From positions 4,115,501 through 4,179,500 of the forward strand of contig CM040094.1 of assembly GCA_022496805.1 (NCBI GenBank): a DNA stretch of 64,000 bases, written 5' to 3'. The position numbers were made by a program, and so were the translations under genes. Shown here piece after piece: positions 24,270-39,127 of this stretch. The DNA is from Pohlia nutans. Its lineage: Eukaryota > Streptophyta > Bryopsida > Bryales > Mniaceae. The notes below the pieces were generated by a model, which was not told the origin of the DNA, made no database searches, and was given only the letters and a program-made list of their open reading frames with translations. Within the stretch, counting starts at the first letter, position 1. Each line of letters begins with the position of its first letter.

Positions 24270-24690
24270 TTGTTCTTGACACTTTTTTTTGTTAAAAGTG
24301 CACATGCCATATAAAAAGTGCACATGTTGAAATTTTGTACCTTTGAAGAAAGTTTAGTCACATTTTACTTATATAAAGTGCCAAAATTGAATGTACAATA
24401 CATTACATAAAAAGATATGTGGTGCAAATTTTAGAGGGAGGTGAATATGTTCCTACCTCCCTCTTCTTAAAATTAAAAGGAATGTAGTGCAAATTTTAGA
24501 AGGGGGGGGGGGGGGGGGGGGGTTGGGTTTTCTCCCACCCCCTCCCTTTAAAATTAAAAAAAATGTAGTGCAAATTTTAGAGGGGGGTGGATTTGCTCCC
24601 ACCCCCCTTCCTTTTTAATTAAAAAAATGCAATGCACATGGCATTAAAAAATAGTGCACATGGCTATGTGCGCTTTTAACAAAACAAGTG
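24270..24690. mobile_element. Small inverted-end element with a poly-G tract
   Basis: GTTAAAAGTGCACATG at the left faces CATGTGC-type sequence ending GCGCTTTTAACAAAA at the right. The interior repeats ATGTAGTGCAAATTTTAGA three times, each before a G-rich run; one run has about 21 G in a row (24502-24522). Confidence 0.5.
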
Positions 24691-27168
24691 TTCCTTGTCA
24701 AAAGTATGTTATTGTTTTTGAGTTACTATTGAAATTAATGCATCTTTTGAGATTTTCTTTACTAAGGATGAACAAACTTTGCTATTGAAGAGCTCGTCGA
24801 AGAAGCGAGAAGAGCACTTAGATCATAGAAGCTTCATGATGGTTACATAAATAGAAAATGAACATATATAACAAATTATAGAATGTATTTATACAATATC
24901 TTATTTACAAAGGGGCAATAATTATAACTGTTAGACATGTGCCCTCATTAAAAGGGAAATGGAAACTATACCTATACATTGGTTGAATTATAGGTCTATG
25001 TTTTAGTTAGAATAATGTAGCAGTGACTCTTAGAATGTATGTTTGTACTTTATGATTCTTGAATATAAATATTATTGAAACGAACAATAATGACTTCTAC
25101 ACAAGTGTATCACAATTGAATGACTTATGGAGTTGTACCATATTTTAAATGAACAGTGAAGATCCTTTAACAAATTTGGACATGTGCCATAAACTTGAGG
25201 CCATAAAAAGAAAGAATTTTTAGTTATAACTTGGAAATTTGTGGCCTAAATAGATCACGGATGTTTCTAAGTCAAATATGGGAAAAATGAAGTTAAAAAA
25301 TTCTAACACTTATGCATTCCCATAAGAAGAGGCACTAATATGTAGTTGTAATTTGGAATGCATACAAACAAACAAAACTAGAGGGTGAAAAAAATATTTT
25401 GTTCTTATGAGATGTATTCTCTTCTCACTAGTTCAAATCCTGATCAATCTTTGTGAACCGTTGAGATGGTCCACTTTAGCGGTAAACCTTTACCGCTAGA
25501 GTTTTGATTTATTTTTCATTTTTATTTGTCTAAACGTGGCATTTTAGCCGATTAAACAATTTCCCGCTTTGTGTGCTGTTTGAATAGCATCCACAAGCCT
25601 CCAAAATTTTGTATATCAGTGAGGAAGGAAAAGCTTGTTGTGAGTTTTATAGATGCCAACATGCTTCAATCAAATGTTTCGGAGAAAGGCGACCTTGACA
25701 TTTTTCTACATCGACTCTTGCTCTTTCAATTCATTATCGGCAAAATATTGCCAAGGTCCAAAGTGTATACAATAGTCAATTTGTTGGACAACAACATGCA
25801 AACTATTCTATATTTGGGACAAAACGACATCTCAATCTAAAAATTCTAAAAAAGGATGTACGGATAAGATGATGAAACTTTGAAGCAATTGGAGAAGTTG
25901 TTCAGTATATACCATATTGAATTGTAGTGGAATTGTTTGAATAGTGGGCCTAAGTTCAACTTATTAGTAGCAAAATTAACAATAAAGAAAGCAATATCAT
26001 ACACATTTGAATAAATAGAGTGTTCAATTATAGATACAAAAATTAGAGGTTTTAATCCATCGGCATTAACGTTTCAAATTTGAATACCAAAATAGCCATT
26101 GTAAGATTTTGTCTTTGGACTCATCTATTAGCATTTATAACTTTTGGTGTCTTAGTTCATTTTGAGTTTTTGACAAAAATTGTACAGTCTCTTCTATCTT
26201 CAAACTATGATATTATGCAAGCTCTAATGAGTAGGTTGTGCATATGATTTGTGAGATACCTTACCTTTTCCAGCTAAATGTACTTCCCTCAACTATTTGA
26301 AAAGTTTCAAAATATACAATCAATATAGCAGGCTATTTACATATCCTACAAGCTCTTGGAAATCCCTTGATGTAGGATAAAAACAAAAATAAAAAATAAA
26401 AAATCCAGTAATTAGTTGAGTTCCATTGATATAGATGTTTACAAAAACTCATGATACTCTATCTTGTATGCCGATCTGCTAGCTTTGAGAATTGAAAAAA
26501 CGGATTGAAGTCAACGAGCAGACTATTCAATTAGAACTCAATAAAGCGCTTCAGCGGGTTAGAGTACAAAGTGCATGTCACTTAGCTTGGAATATATGGA
26601 CAAAATAATTTTTTGTCGGAAAGAAGGTGATGTGCATCTATCCCTGCTATTTTCAAAGCTTTATCAGATGGATTATAGCTACTGGTGTCATGAAATCTTT
26701 TTTTATCTTTACTTTTCCCTTTCAAAATAGGGGAATTTTGAGTAGAATTGTCTTAAGGGTTGTGTGTTGGTTGAGAAGATGATCTCATTCTTGCCTGGCC
26801 CACACCAATTATATTTAGAACAAACTCATATACATCATTTAATAGAACAAGTGGAAATTCATGTTTTGAGTAAAATTAGACTATTATAGAAACTTTTAGT
26901 TGACATCATAATAGGAAATGTTTCTATGATTTGGGCCCTACGGTCATAGTTATCATACAAAGGCCCTATGTATCATGGAGAGGCCTTTGTGTGACCATAT
27001 AAAGATCTCCTAATGAATTATGGAAAAAGTGTCTTTTTATGATGTTGCCTAAAAAGTCCTGAAATAGTCTAATTTTAATGAAAACCATGCTAAAGGAGTT
27101 TATCTGAACATCAACTAGATAACATTACTTTACACCGTCTTATAATTTTACGAGCACTAAAGAGCAAG

Positions 27169-30100
27169 TTAATGTGGTAATATAATTGATAGCATTAAAA
27201 TGAGAAAGCAAAAAAGCACCTGGGAAAAACGATTTGCATATATAGTGACTAATCGTAGTTGTGTGCTGTTAAGACTTCCAAGATATGGAACAAATGCTTT
27301 GCCCAAAACGATGTATATCTCCACCAAACAGAAAACTACAGTCTACTCAATCAAATTCAAGCCAACAAAATTGTTATATAAATAGAATCAAGAACCCAAC
27401 TTGCAAACTACATATGAAGTTGTCAGCAATTACATCCATTCTCAGAGAAATGTTTTGCGGATGGGTTGCATGATGTTAAACAATCAGCATTTTCTACTAA
27501 CATTAGAAAATGATCACGTAGTAGAAAAAATATGTCATAAAATCCAAGCAATGTTATAAGTATCTTTAGAAATTGGATAATAACAATTATACTCAAATAC
27601 CCAAAGATGGAACGGAAAGCGTTTTTTACCTTTCTTACAGCTGCATCTTGATTCCCGAAGGCATCAAAGAGCATGGGCAAGAAAGAGTTCAGCTGGGACA
27701 TTAGTTCCTCTGAAGGGAGTCTGATTATAATCTGCCAAATCAAAATTGATAATGCTATCAATTGAGATAAAAATTGCAAACATGATACAAAGAAATTAAA
27801 GGAAATTCTGAAACATCCAAGACATGCAAAGCTCTTTTTGAAAAAAACTCGTAAGTTAGAAATCATAAGACACTCAAAACTTGAAGTGGTTGTTTCCAAT
27901 GTAAACAGAATAATCATATCCTAAATTCCTTATTTAAGAGTAAAACTCTTGGGGTCTTTGCGTGCTCACATATATCTCCAAGAGGTCCTAATAAATTCAA
28001 GAAAATTCTTTTTAAACTAATTATTAAGAACGACGTGAAAGTTTAGAAAACAACACAACACAAATAGCAAGGTGGAGGAGAGGAAGCGTACTTTGGTTAG
28101 GCAGCCAATGCAAGTTATTAAAGTCTTCTCATTTTCTGACTCCAAAAGAGGTACAATAACCTATATGTAGCCAAAGATTCTCCAATATTCAATGCACAAG
28201 TGGATATTAAGGACCAAAACACAATTCACTTATCCAATTACTGGTTCAATGATGCAATCTAAATTTATACTGTATGCATTGGGTTCTATACATTGAGAGA
28301 GTATTCAGACGATGGGCACAAAAACGTACTGAAAGGCATTGATAGGGGTTTAACTCAGTCAAGACAACGTTCAAACATGCATCTGCGATAGCACTCACCT
28401 GCAATTACCACCCAATAAATGTCATTTCAATGAATGGGAGGATATGAGTATTCAAGACAATAAATTTAGAATGCAGTTAACTTTAAATTGACTATGAAAG
28501 AAATTAATGAGTTTCATGATGCTTGTCTTGTATAGTGTATGGCCCAAAACCAAACATTGATAGTTAATTCCACATTAAAGATGCACCTATATGATTTTGC
28601 AGAGAAATTCTACATGCATGTAGCCAGTCATATTATAGGACCTAACATATTAGATGTTAAACAAGTTGAGACATAACTACATATCAAAGAATTAATCTTT
28701 TGACCTTCTCGTCAGTGTCCCTGGTTGATTGTAAAAGTATCTCTAGCAGAACTTCTGTATCCAGCTCTAATTTGTCCTTCTGCATTAAGGGAGAAAAATA
28801 GCATCATGTGAGAATTTGAGTTACGTCTGCAATTTGCAATGGTCTAAACGTAAGGGACATAGGATTTGATGTACATTTGTGCAGCGGACTAGAGGATGAT
28901 TGAACCGGGGATTGAACCAAAATAAGACATTGCATGAATTATCTGAAATTATGAGAATGTAGCTACAAGCATTGTGTCCTTATGTCATTAAATTTTGGTT
29001 AGCATAAATACATGTGATCTTCTTTTTCCTTTGAATCTTTGAAATGATATAAGAAATATGAAGTGAATGATCTAAACCACCTGCTATATGGAAAAGTCTA
29101 GACTGTAATATACAAACCTGATTCTTAAGCATCTCAAGCATGACAGATGCAGCAAGCACTCTGATTGTTGGTTCTGGATCATCCAATGCCTCTAATACAA
29201 GTGTAACAATCTGGTTGTAATACTGTACACCAAATTGTAATTATTAGAGAGGTATATTAACTGCTCTACAAACTTCAATAGTGGATGCATACAAAAACTA
29301 AATAGAAGCGATTGCAAAACAATAGGCTAGGTTCTACTAACAAAATACTATCTACTAAATGATGCTCTACTGTTTGCCTCCCTTGCACTGGTTGTTGAGC
29401 GCTCTACTCATTATATCCAAATACCAACTAGTTCAGAAACTAAAAAAATATTCAAAATCTCATTAACCCCTAACTGCCCAACCATGCATATTTTGCATGA
29501 TGTACAAATTTCATCCGTAATTTCTCATCCATCATGCACTTTTGTAGTGTGGTTTTTTTACTGAATTTTTTATGGGAAGTTAGCTTTATGTGTGTGTGAT
29601 CCGATCGAAAAGAAAACAATTTTTGAAAAAATTATGCCTCATTTTGTGTTGCAATGTATCACCCAAAATTTTGAAGATTTTGGTCTAAAAGTGTTCTTGA
29701 AAAAATAAACTCATAAAATGAAGCATCCAAAAAATCTCCAAAAATCACTACACCTAGAGTACTACATTATAACCCATCACAATAAATTTCATCCACATAT
29801 TGTCAATATCTTATTCGTAATTGAATTACAAAATAATTTTTTATTTCATGTTTTAAAATTTATAGAAAAAGATTAGTGATAGCAATCATAGATCTAACCG
29901 TATAGATAGAATCTAAAATTCAAAATGTATAACTTTTATCCATACATCAAGTTCTAAATATTCATATTAATTTCATTTTATAATGCATCTTTGAAAAACT
30001 GCCTAAACTGGACATAGGTGAGGACGTTTAGGGGTTAATAAACAAGAGAAATAAATTGCTTGTCAGTTATTGCTTGCAATGATAAAGAGGTATGAATTCA

Positions 30101-33100
30101 CCCAACCTTTTGCCAAAAGATATGAAAGTGCAATTTACCTTGTCGTGATTGGTGTTTAACATTGTCAACATAACCAAGAATTGTTATAAGGCATCATTGT
30201 GAACGCACCTTTGACCACGTATGGGAGTCATTGTGATGAGATAAGTCTATTAATTGATGAAGGGTGTTTTCTTTTTTTGCAATTGCTATTCCACTATCCC
30301 AGCTTGACATCTGAACCATAATCCAAGACAGAGTCGCACAAAGCTTTATTAAAACATGAAGTTGTTTAGTTAGAAAATGAAGCTGAAAAGACATAGCAGT
30401 CTATATGCAGTTGACAAGCCTTTTCAACATTTTACTGAAAGTAAACTCACTTGGAGAACACCTTTCAAAGTATTTGATTCTGGGCCGATTAACTTTAAAT
30501 GTGTCTGGCAGTGATACGAGTTGTTTTCAACCTCGTTATGTGTGTTGGCTGATAAGTCATTGAAGCATAGGTCACCAGAATTAGAAATTATGCCAAACCC
30601 TAAATTCAACTTTTACCACCATCAGATTCTACTAAGGGTAAATATTATATATAGTATCCAATTGTGATCTTGTGATCCATTTAGTAGAGAACTATGTATA
30701 AGGTTTATATTGTTTATGTCCTTAGCATAATAAATAAGTAATAGGAATAGATAGGTCTACATTCCAAAGGGAATACGAATGTCTAGACTAGTAGGTCATT
30801 GATGATATGCACCTTCTTGATAACCAACGTTCATTGTGTCATGTTGAGCTGTGCCAACCAACTTTCGTTCCATGGTACGCAAGTCTACCGACGGATACCC
30901 TGCAGCTTCAGTTTGATGGCTGTCTCCAATTGATAAGACTTCCTCAATATAATTTTCATCTTTCTCTCCTAAGGTTGATGAGGTTGAAGATTGATCATGG
31001 CCAACCTTTGTCTTATTCCGTTGACTTTTGTTCTGCATGTAATTCATAAGATCTATCTCAATTTGAGGAGTATAATGCTTGAGCGCTCGTCTCAGAGCAC
31101 TTTGCTCCTCAATAGGTAACCCAAAAATGAAATTTAAAACTATGGTTGAATCAAATTGGGAGTACGCGGATATAAGGGATGTCAGAGCTGTCTCCTTCAA
31201 CTTGGCGTTTTTATTATGGACAAGAGGGGCTAGCTTAGCAAGCCAAAATTTGAGAAGCCCAGTCCCGCCTGATGCTTCACCGTTCAAAGCTAATTTTGCA
31301 AATGCAACTGATGTAAATTCGATGACTGCCATTTTTGCCTTAGGAGAACGCTGCTCATCCAACGACCGAATCAAAGCGGGCAAAAGTGCATCGATGCTAT
31401 AAATATTCCCCACTGTTTCAAGAGCAGAAGCACTCAATTGTCGAATGGCCTCCTTTGCATCCACAAGCCGTGCAAATACATGTGGCAAAATCCTCTCCAA
31501 GTAGGTCTCAAAGAGCCTTCTGCACGCTGGCACCAACTCTAATATAGAAGAAAGAGCAGCGTGTGATACTTTGTGATGTGGATCATCTAGATGTTCAGAG
31601 AACAATCTCATCACTCTTTCAAAATTTTGGCCTACTTCTTGAAGGCCCCTACTTCCTTGTTGAAGAAGTTTCTTGAGGAATGTGAACGCAGCAACCCGGG
31701 CAGACCAGTCAGAACCTGGAGCCAAACCTTCAATCAACGCATCATTTAATGACATCAAGCCATTCATATATGTAAACACCTCTCCTGAAGAATTTGTAAC
31801 AATAGTTGAAATGCTGTCATCAATGCTACTCTGGCCACTTCTTGATGACCTTCCTGACCCTGTTAGTCGAAGAAGAGGCTTTTCGAAAGCAAGTTCTGCA
31901 TGGGCATTGACATCTGTTACTAGTTCATTCCCTTCTTTTTGTGGGATTTGTTTTACTTGTTCAACTCCTTCATTATCACCATTTGAGCTACGGGTATTGA
32001 GTTTTGCTATATTCATTAGTACTCGTTTATTTGATTGTGACCTCCTTAAGCCTTGCATATTATCCTGATTCATGCCATTTGCAAGCTCAACTTCTCTACC
32101 ATTGCAAGTAAATTCTGTTGATCTTCCAGCATCCATATTACCAAATGTTTGATGCCCACTTGATGTTCTTTCTTCACTTCCATGTTGAAAGACTGATAGA
32201 TTTGGTTGATGGTACATCGTTGGACCAGATGTCTGGTGAGGAGTATCTCTAGAGGAAGGAATATCAACTCCTGGACGCGAGGGCCAAGTTGCACCACTAG
32301 AATGAATCTTCAAATAACTATGTTCACCTACAACAATCATAATAACATCAGCTGCTCTTGTAAGTATTCCAAGCTCGATAAAAAGATGGACGATCCGATA
32401 AGTACCAATAAAAAGAACTCCCAACTTGATATATGCTGTCAATAACAAATGACAAGAGTAAAATTAGATAGAAAAAGTAAAAAAACATCTTAGATCGAAC
32501 ATATACCAACTGTTTGCGAGTAGTTTGACTCTCTATCGTCAACATCAACTCCTTTTAGTATGGTCTCAATAGCATTTACTTGTTGTTGGTTGGCTTGCAA
32601 CACGCTTTCTAAACTTCTTTCATGAACATCCTCTATTGACTTCTTCTGCAACGTATTTGATGTTGACTTTGATACAAGTGTAGTGTTATAACCATTCATC
32701 GAGGTAGTGTGTGTTCCATTTGAAGAATTCGGTAGTCCAGATGGTATTGTACTGTGACCAACAGAAATAATAGGTAAGCTAGTGGAGTGACAAATTAGAT
32801 GAGTGAAGCCTGCATCTTGGGTCGCAAAATGACCGTACTGCTTTAGGATCCCTCTGTCTTCGTCATTTATAACCTGCATACAAAAATAAAGAATTGATTC
32901 CAAATGCACTCATGGATAAATACATGTAGGGCATTAAATTGAGGCAGATTACTTTGGTTTGTTATATATCATGATCCTCACCTTTTGAGTGACATGGTCT
33001 AATGCTTGATAAAGGCAGCGTGCCCGATCTGGCCAACACCTAACAAAAGCACGATAACACTGCCTAGCTGAGGAGCGTACCTACAAGATCAAGGTAAAAA

Positions 33101-36100
33101 GTGTTCAAGTTTCTCCAGGACAAACTATAAAATTCTATTGAACACCAAATTATTCAAGAGAATATATTTCATGGTTTGTAGGCTCTAAGCAATTCAAATC
33201 ATCCAACAATAATCTAAAGTCAAATATGTTTTGATAGATAGTTGAGTTGATCCAAGAATTTTTTTTATGAACCGCCTGGAAATGCAAGAGATGTACCTAA
33301 CAATCAACCATTAAAGTACTGTATAGCACTAAATTAGCCAAAAAAAACTACACCTCACTCATTGCATCTCCGCAACAACATTTGATGAGATTCTCATATA
33401 GCTCAGCAAAACGTTGCATCTCGGGTGAATCAAACCATTGCTCCAACACCAATTGCAAATACTCACAACACCTTCAAGCTCAAATATGGATACTGTTAGA
33501 TAACAAAAACCTATATATTGATGGGTCAAGCTACATTCTCGGCTGAGATACTTTGACATCCAACAATTTCAATTCCTCTAGAGAATAGAAGTTTAGAATT
33601 TGCTTTGCAACCAGCAACTTCAATGTACAATGTTATAGCACAATGTCTAGTGATGTTTAAGAAACAAATACCTTGCCCGCAACACTGCATTTCGATCGTG
33701 TTTTGCCAATTCAGCCATCTTAGGAAGAACACGGGTGACTTTGCAATGTTGCATTATCTGTAGTGATAAAAATGTAAAAGATAAATAATAAAGAGTAAAT
33801 AACTCAATTTTTTTATTTTTACATAACTCGCTAAAAGATTCATCACTCACTTTACATGACATTCCTGCTAAACGTGATATGCGTTTGGCTACCAAAACCT
33901 TTAGATACAGACGCAAGGGCCTGCTAAAATTATCAAGTCTTCAATATTGAATATTGTGAAAAAATAATTCAAGTAATATCTAAATCCATTCAAGTAGAGA
34001 GGAAACTAATAGACATCCTTTAAATGCTCAAAATTTTAAGATGAACAAATAGGAAGAAAAATAACGTTTCTAGTTTCTGACAACAACTAATTGACAATAA
34101 CTGATAATAACTGACAACAAAGTCATTTAAGAACTAACCGATTTAATGCAGGCATGTGCTGACTCAGCAATAACAAGAACTGTAATGACCACTAGCTTGA
34201 AAAGCACCTGAGCCACAAGCCATATTAACACCTTCAAAGCCATTAGTTTGATAAAATTCAAATTTGCAGCATCCTGGGGGGTGCACTCTACATTAAGTAT
34301 TTGAAAATCACGTGTGTTCATGATTCCTTCTAAAAACTCCCATGTATGCGAGACGTTATATATTTAAATACCGTTGCATACAAATATATTTTGTTTTAAA
34401 TATATGTAAAATGTAAGTATATATATAGATATTTTCAATTCTAAATTAAATGTGTTTATAGTATGTATACATAATACGACAGTGTTCAAATAATCAAATC
34501 AATACCCTTCTGTGCACTCACATATACTTGTACATGTTTAGTACAGTGCAACCCCCAGGCGCAATATACGTTGGTAGTATAAAAACACCCCACTATAATT
34601 AAAGTCCCATAATAGACTCCTTTCAAAATAAGTTCCCACATTTAGCAGAGGACTTACTGGTAAAAATGATTCTGCAAAGACTTCAAATTCTGAGTTAAGC
34701 TCCTTGGCCATTACCTTCAAAAGTTGGCAAGTCTGTACAAGTGTACAATGAGGTTGAGATTCTCTTTTACTATTAGGATAAAATGAAATACAAAGTTCAA
34801 ATGTAAATTCTTGGCAATTATGCCCGTGGTAATTCATATTAAACGTTTAGCTAAAGCATTAAAAGATAAGGAATAAGAAGAAGATACTACCAATTGCTCT
34901 CTATAGAAATACTAAGCAATACCTGCTTCACAACACTAGATCGACGATCAGCTAGTTGATCACAAAGAGGATTGACTAGTTGCTTCAACATATTCAGAGA
35001 ACCATTGTATTTTTTTGCACCTGCAAAAAAACATCCCGAAACACACAATATAATAATACCACAATAGATAATTCTCTCATTGTCATCAAAAAGAGCAATA
35101 TATATGAATATTTTAGATTTGAACAAACACAAACAAATAAATAAACAAACAAGGAGCTCCGTCCAAACATGGTTGACCAAAAAGTCATAGATGGTTGTTT
35201 GAGACAATACACATAGACAAAGCTGAGAAAGCATCTATTCCAAACCAACCTCTTATTCACCAATGATTAGAATAAACCTAATTACCCGTCAAAGAGAATT
35301 ATAGGCCGCAACGCAATTCCAAAAGCTTCATTGAAACGCACCTCCTGCAACTATTCCTTCAATTCTTTGCATAGCTGACATCCTCACCGACCAGTCTTGA
35401 CCCGGTGAAAGCATGTTTTTTGCTTTCTCAAACTCCTTTGCTAACTCCTTCTCAGAAAATACTCTGACTAGTTTAGCTGGATTATCAGCCACAACATTGT
35501 CACCTGCAAGGACTATCAAAAAAGTAGAAAACTATAAACAGATCCTTGAAACATTTACGTTTAAAGGTTTCACACTAGACAAGTAGTTAGCACTTCACAT
35601 ACACTCCCGTAAACTATTATAAAACAAAAGCTTGGGCATAGTCCATTCATTCTAAATATTCCCTTGTGAAACAAAATTTGTCAGACTTAAGGTTAAAACT
35701 ACTAGTTAATAGTATAGCAAAAAAAGACTCTTTATACCTTCTGTAATAGCCTTCAACTTAGGACTATTGCCCCTTGTAATCCCTCCTAACACTGGAACTT
35801 TCAACTCGGGCACATGCCAATGATGATCTGTCGCGTGTTGCTGACTAACAAACTTGTGATGGTTGGAAGTAGCAGAAAGTTGGTTTGGTAAATTGATGCA
35901 TTGAATAGAAGAAGAGTGTTGGTTGCTATCAAGCATGCTCTTTACAGGTTCAATTTTCTCAAATCTAGAGGTTATCTCTTTAAACTGTAAACAAACAATT
36001 GAAATTTTCAATATCCTGAGTTTCAACTCTGGGTGGCGGCAATACTTGAAGATATTGCCATCAAATATGCCTCAAAACTATTTACAATAGGTTTTACAGA

Positions 36101-39100
36101 AGAGCCTAACATTATAAGACTTCAATTTGTTCAATATCATACATTGCGGTTGTACTTTTCTGTATTTTGAGTACATAAACACTAAGCTACAAATGAAAGG
36201 ATGTCAAGAACCTTTTACCAATATTTTTAAAATTTTGAAGAAGCCTAACATTGCATTAAGGGGTTGACATAATTCAATACCGCTTCCAAACATTCCAAAC
36301 CTCAATGTAATGGGATTTGCACTTGCAATAGTTTGGGTAAATCACCATGAACCCTATTTTCTAATTTCCATGTTTATTGAAAAATGAATGAATTTAAAAA
36401 TTACTTGAGACGTTCTTAATTGGTGGCGTAGAAGCTCGTCTCTAAATTGTTGTCCGCCCTGCCGATACATCTCCTGTAATGCCAAATAAATAACAATCAA
36501 AGAATTGTTGGTACATTTTTACTTAGAAGCTCTAATGAAGTGTTAGATCATGAAAAGCAGAATATAGGTTGCTATCACTAGACAAAGAAAAGAGGAACTA
36601 CCAAAAGTTCCTATCAGTATTGCCAACTTAAAAGACTGGGTCAAAGAAAAGTGTCTAGCAAGATGACGTGCATAATAGCAAATGCAAAGTATTTTGGCTA
36701 CATGATTGTATTAGTAGATTCCGGTAAAGGTTGAAGCAAATATATAAGGAACACAAACTGCTTATGATCTGAAAATCAACACCATAACCGTTTCTAAAGA
36801 AAGACACAGCAAACAAAGTGCTACCCGTAAAAAAACAGTTCTACAGGACAATTTTATAATCAGTCGATCTATGTTAGAAAACAAATCAACAAGCATGGAA
36901 GGCACGTACTTCAAGACAAAGCATAGCTGCTTCCCTCACATTGCTACTTGAATCCTCTAACAAATGAAGCACCTGCAACCAACTTGCACAACACAACTTA
37001 AAACAAATCACACTAACTTGGATAACAAGGATTTGTAAAAGAACCTAGGTCGAACGAAGCTATAACCACAAGAGAAGCACATTGAGAAGCTGGAGCTTCA
37101 AATAAACCCACAGTACATGGAATATGCTAACACAAAGAGATTAGAGAATTGATGCACAAATTGTATATAAAAAAGAATGAGTATGGTGTGAGTCAAAACT
37201 GAGAATACTATCACTAGGTAGCTTACACTTGGGTGTTTTTTCTTTCAAGTTACATCGTTGCAACCTAACTATTCACGACCTACAGATATGCATGATTAGA
37301 AAATTAGCCTTAAGTGATTACGTAAAGTCTGACTATCAAACTCTTTCCCTTTCAAGGAGATGCATGGTGCAGAGACAACATCTTGCTTTGACAGATGACA
37401 GAAAAAGTTATCATAAAGTAGAAATGCCTTAGCGATGGGCCTTATTTAAAAAAATTATAGACACCACGAATAAAGATGAAAAATAATGCTACATTTAACA
37501 TAGAAAATACCGAAGGTAGGATAAGTCGCTGAAACGGAAGCTCTGCCGCAGTAAAGAGATTCAAAGCTGAAGCACATGTGCGAGCAAATTCTTCCCGCAC
37601 CCTCCAATTTTTATGACCCCATGCATAGGCACCAGCTCTCTCTACTATATACGTTGGTGATGAAATCTGGCAGAGCATCAACACACAGCTCTTGTTCAAA
37701 ATAATGCCACATTTATTACTTGTGTACAAAGCCAATAAAAAAACCGTGGAAATTCACAAATTGGTCGGAAAACTTTAGTCACACTTCATTTTACAGACCA
37801 ATAGCAATAGTTCATCTAACTACATGACCATAAATGGCATTTCCAGACACCTAATCAGACTGTCACCAAAAACCCTAAACTTCCTAATTCCTAAAATACA
37901 ACCTAAAACTAACTTTGTTGCAATCAAGAAAGATGATTTCTATTTAGTGTATTTGGAAGTTTCTAGGCTCCGAGCTAATAACTGCTGAAATTGGCAAATA
38001 TGTGCAATTCAAAGAACTGCTCATCAAGTGGATGTCAATATCCTCAAAGAATGATTGCGTACATTTTTCTTTAAAGCATCTCTATCAATGCAATAAACCA
38101 CAAATGTTATTATCTAAGCTAACACATTAATGTGATTCCACAAGTTATTTAAGAAGCGTAATGGAAACAAAGATAGATGTTCAATTAGTAGCGTTGATCA
38201 TAATTATAATTTTTAAGAACTCTTCTTAAAATCACCAGTCAATATTATAATGCACTTGAATAGTTTCCACTATGGCTACAACTCTTGGCCTAGCAACGGC
38301 CTTACTGACCCTGCATTTTTTGCACTTGGAAACCATTCCAAATTACATTATTATCTTGGCTAGCATATTATTGCATTTTCCAGAGTTAATTAAGAAGCTT
38401 AATGGAAGCAAAGATACATGATACATTCAATAATCTGCAAAAGCTAACCATGACTATTACACTTTTTGTAATTGCCAATCACAATGAACTATGATGCAAA
38501 AATATCCTAAATTTAGAAAAGTTGCCAGACATCATAACGACGCATTGAAATGGTTTCAACCAACTTAAGCTTCGGCTAAAGCTCACGACCTCGGCCCTCC
38601 TCGCAGGATACTCGAAAACCATTCCAAGTTACTACATAACACCAACATTCAAAAGAGAATTGTACATCCACTCTGCCTCTGGAGTTTTGTGATTGCTTTT
38701 GTTGCTTTTATTTTGTCATAATTCAAAATAACAAACCAAAAATTAACTCCTAGTTTGAAACGAAAGAAGCAAAATTAAATGAATAGACCTCCATCAATGC
38801 GAGTAGGAAGCGTCGTCCGGCATCCCGTACGGGCTGTTTGCTGTCACCGAGGCGCTCCACAGTGGTGGGCAACAATGCATTAAAGTGCAGCTTGAGATGA
38901 TCACCGGCAAGTGCAGCAGCAGACGCTGGAGCTTGTAGTGCACCTTGCGCCACCCTAAAATTATTGTCTTTGAAGCAAGGGAGGGAAGCGTCCACGAGAG
39001 TGCACACCTCAGTGGCTGTCAAGCACTTGCGGCATTGGTCTAGTATGGTCTGTAGCTTCTCCACACCAGCTAATCTCTCTTTAGTGTCTTTACCTTGCAA

Positions 39101-39127
39101 CTGCATCAACACCTCTTCCATTGCCAC
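27169..39127 (-). CDS. CLASP: CLASP, microtubule plus-end-tracking protein
   Basis: Twenty-two exons, in order: 38789-39127, 37511-37666, 36910-36972, 36405-36473, 35738-35984, 35342-35503, 34923-35020, 34658-34732, 34139-34207, 33672-33757, 33354-33471, 32982-33080, 32507-32873, 30813-32327, 30451-30599, 30209-30310, 29118-29222, 28705-28779, 28330-28398, 28092-28160, 27630-27731 and 27169-27342. All phases agree, giving about 1,435 aa, close to Arabidopsis CLASP. Recognisable stretches are HLKLHFNALLP and ERLGDSKQPVRDA (first TOG), DWSVRMSAMQRIEG (second TOG), KHDRNAVLRAR, the CLASP-N arrays in exon 14, and FLPMLFDAFGNQDAAVRK near the C-terminus. CLASPs stabilise microtubules at plus ends and the cell cortex, and TOG domains bind tubulin. 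The last exon may read through a donor (CAG then GTGC near 27230), so the final 18 residues are uncertain. Confidence 0.92.
29467..30034. mobile_element. piggyBac-like MITE in CLASP intron 16
   Basis: TTAA at 29463-29466 and 30035-30038 flanks ends CCCCTAACTGCCC and GGACGTTTAGGGG. The 568 bp interior is closely similar to 54741-55312. It lies between CLASP exons 16 and 17, away from both splice sites. Confidence 0.8.

Larger units (their letters stand above)
16618..27168. other. Gene-free interval between the P450 and CLASP
   Basis: No convincing gene was found. Identifiable content: a 44 bp unit repeated twice (17200-17287), copy B of the duplicated block, a hairpin (17931-18031), a TTAA MITE (19183-19476), a facing pair of inverted repeats (about 16952-17050 and 21255-21354), a dispersed repeat with a tRNA-like motif (21835-22860), and a small inverted-end element with a poly-G tract (24270-24690). 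A 12-base-arm hairpin (GTAAACC type) lies at 25478-25499. A 90-codon open frame at 25571-25840 resembles nothing I know and may be chance. The rest is AT-rich DNA without recognisable features. Confidence 0.65.

Noticed and set aside
25571..25840. 89-codon plus-strand open frame in the gene-free interval
   Set aside because: No family resemblance, no splice partners, and AT-rich surroundings; not called as a gene.
27423..27630. C-terminal extension of CLASP after GNQDAAVRK
   Set aside because: The frame runs past a GTAAAA donor into hydrophobic noise; the next exon (27169-27342) restores the conserved CLASP C-terminus.
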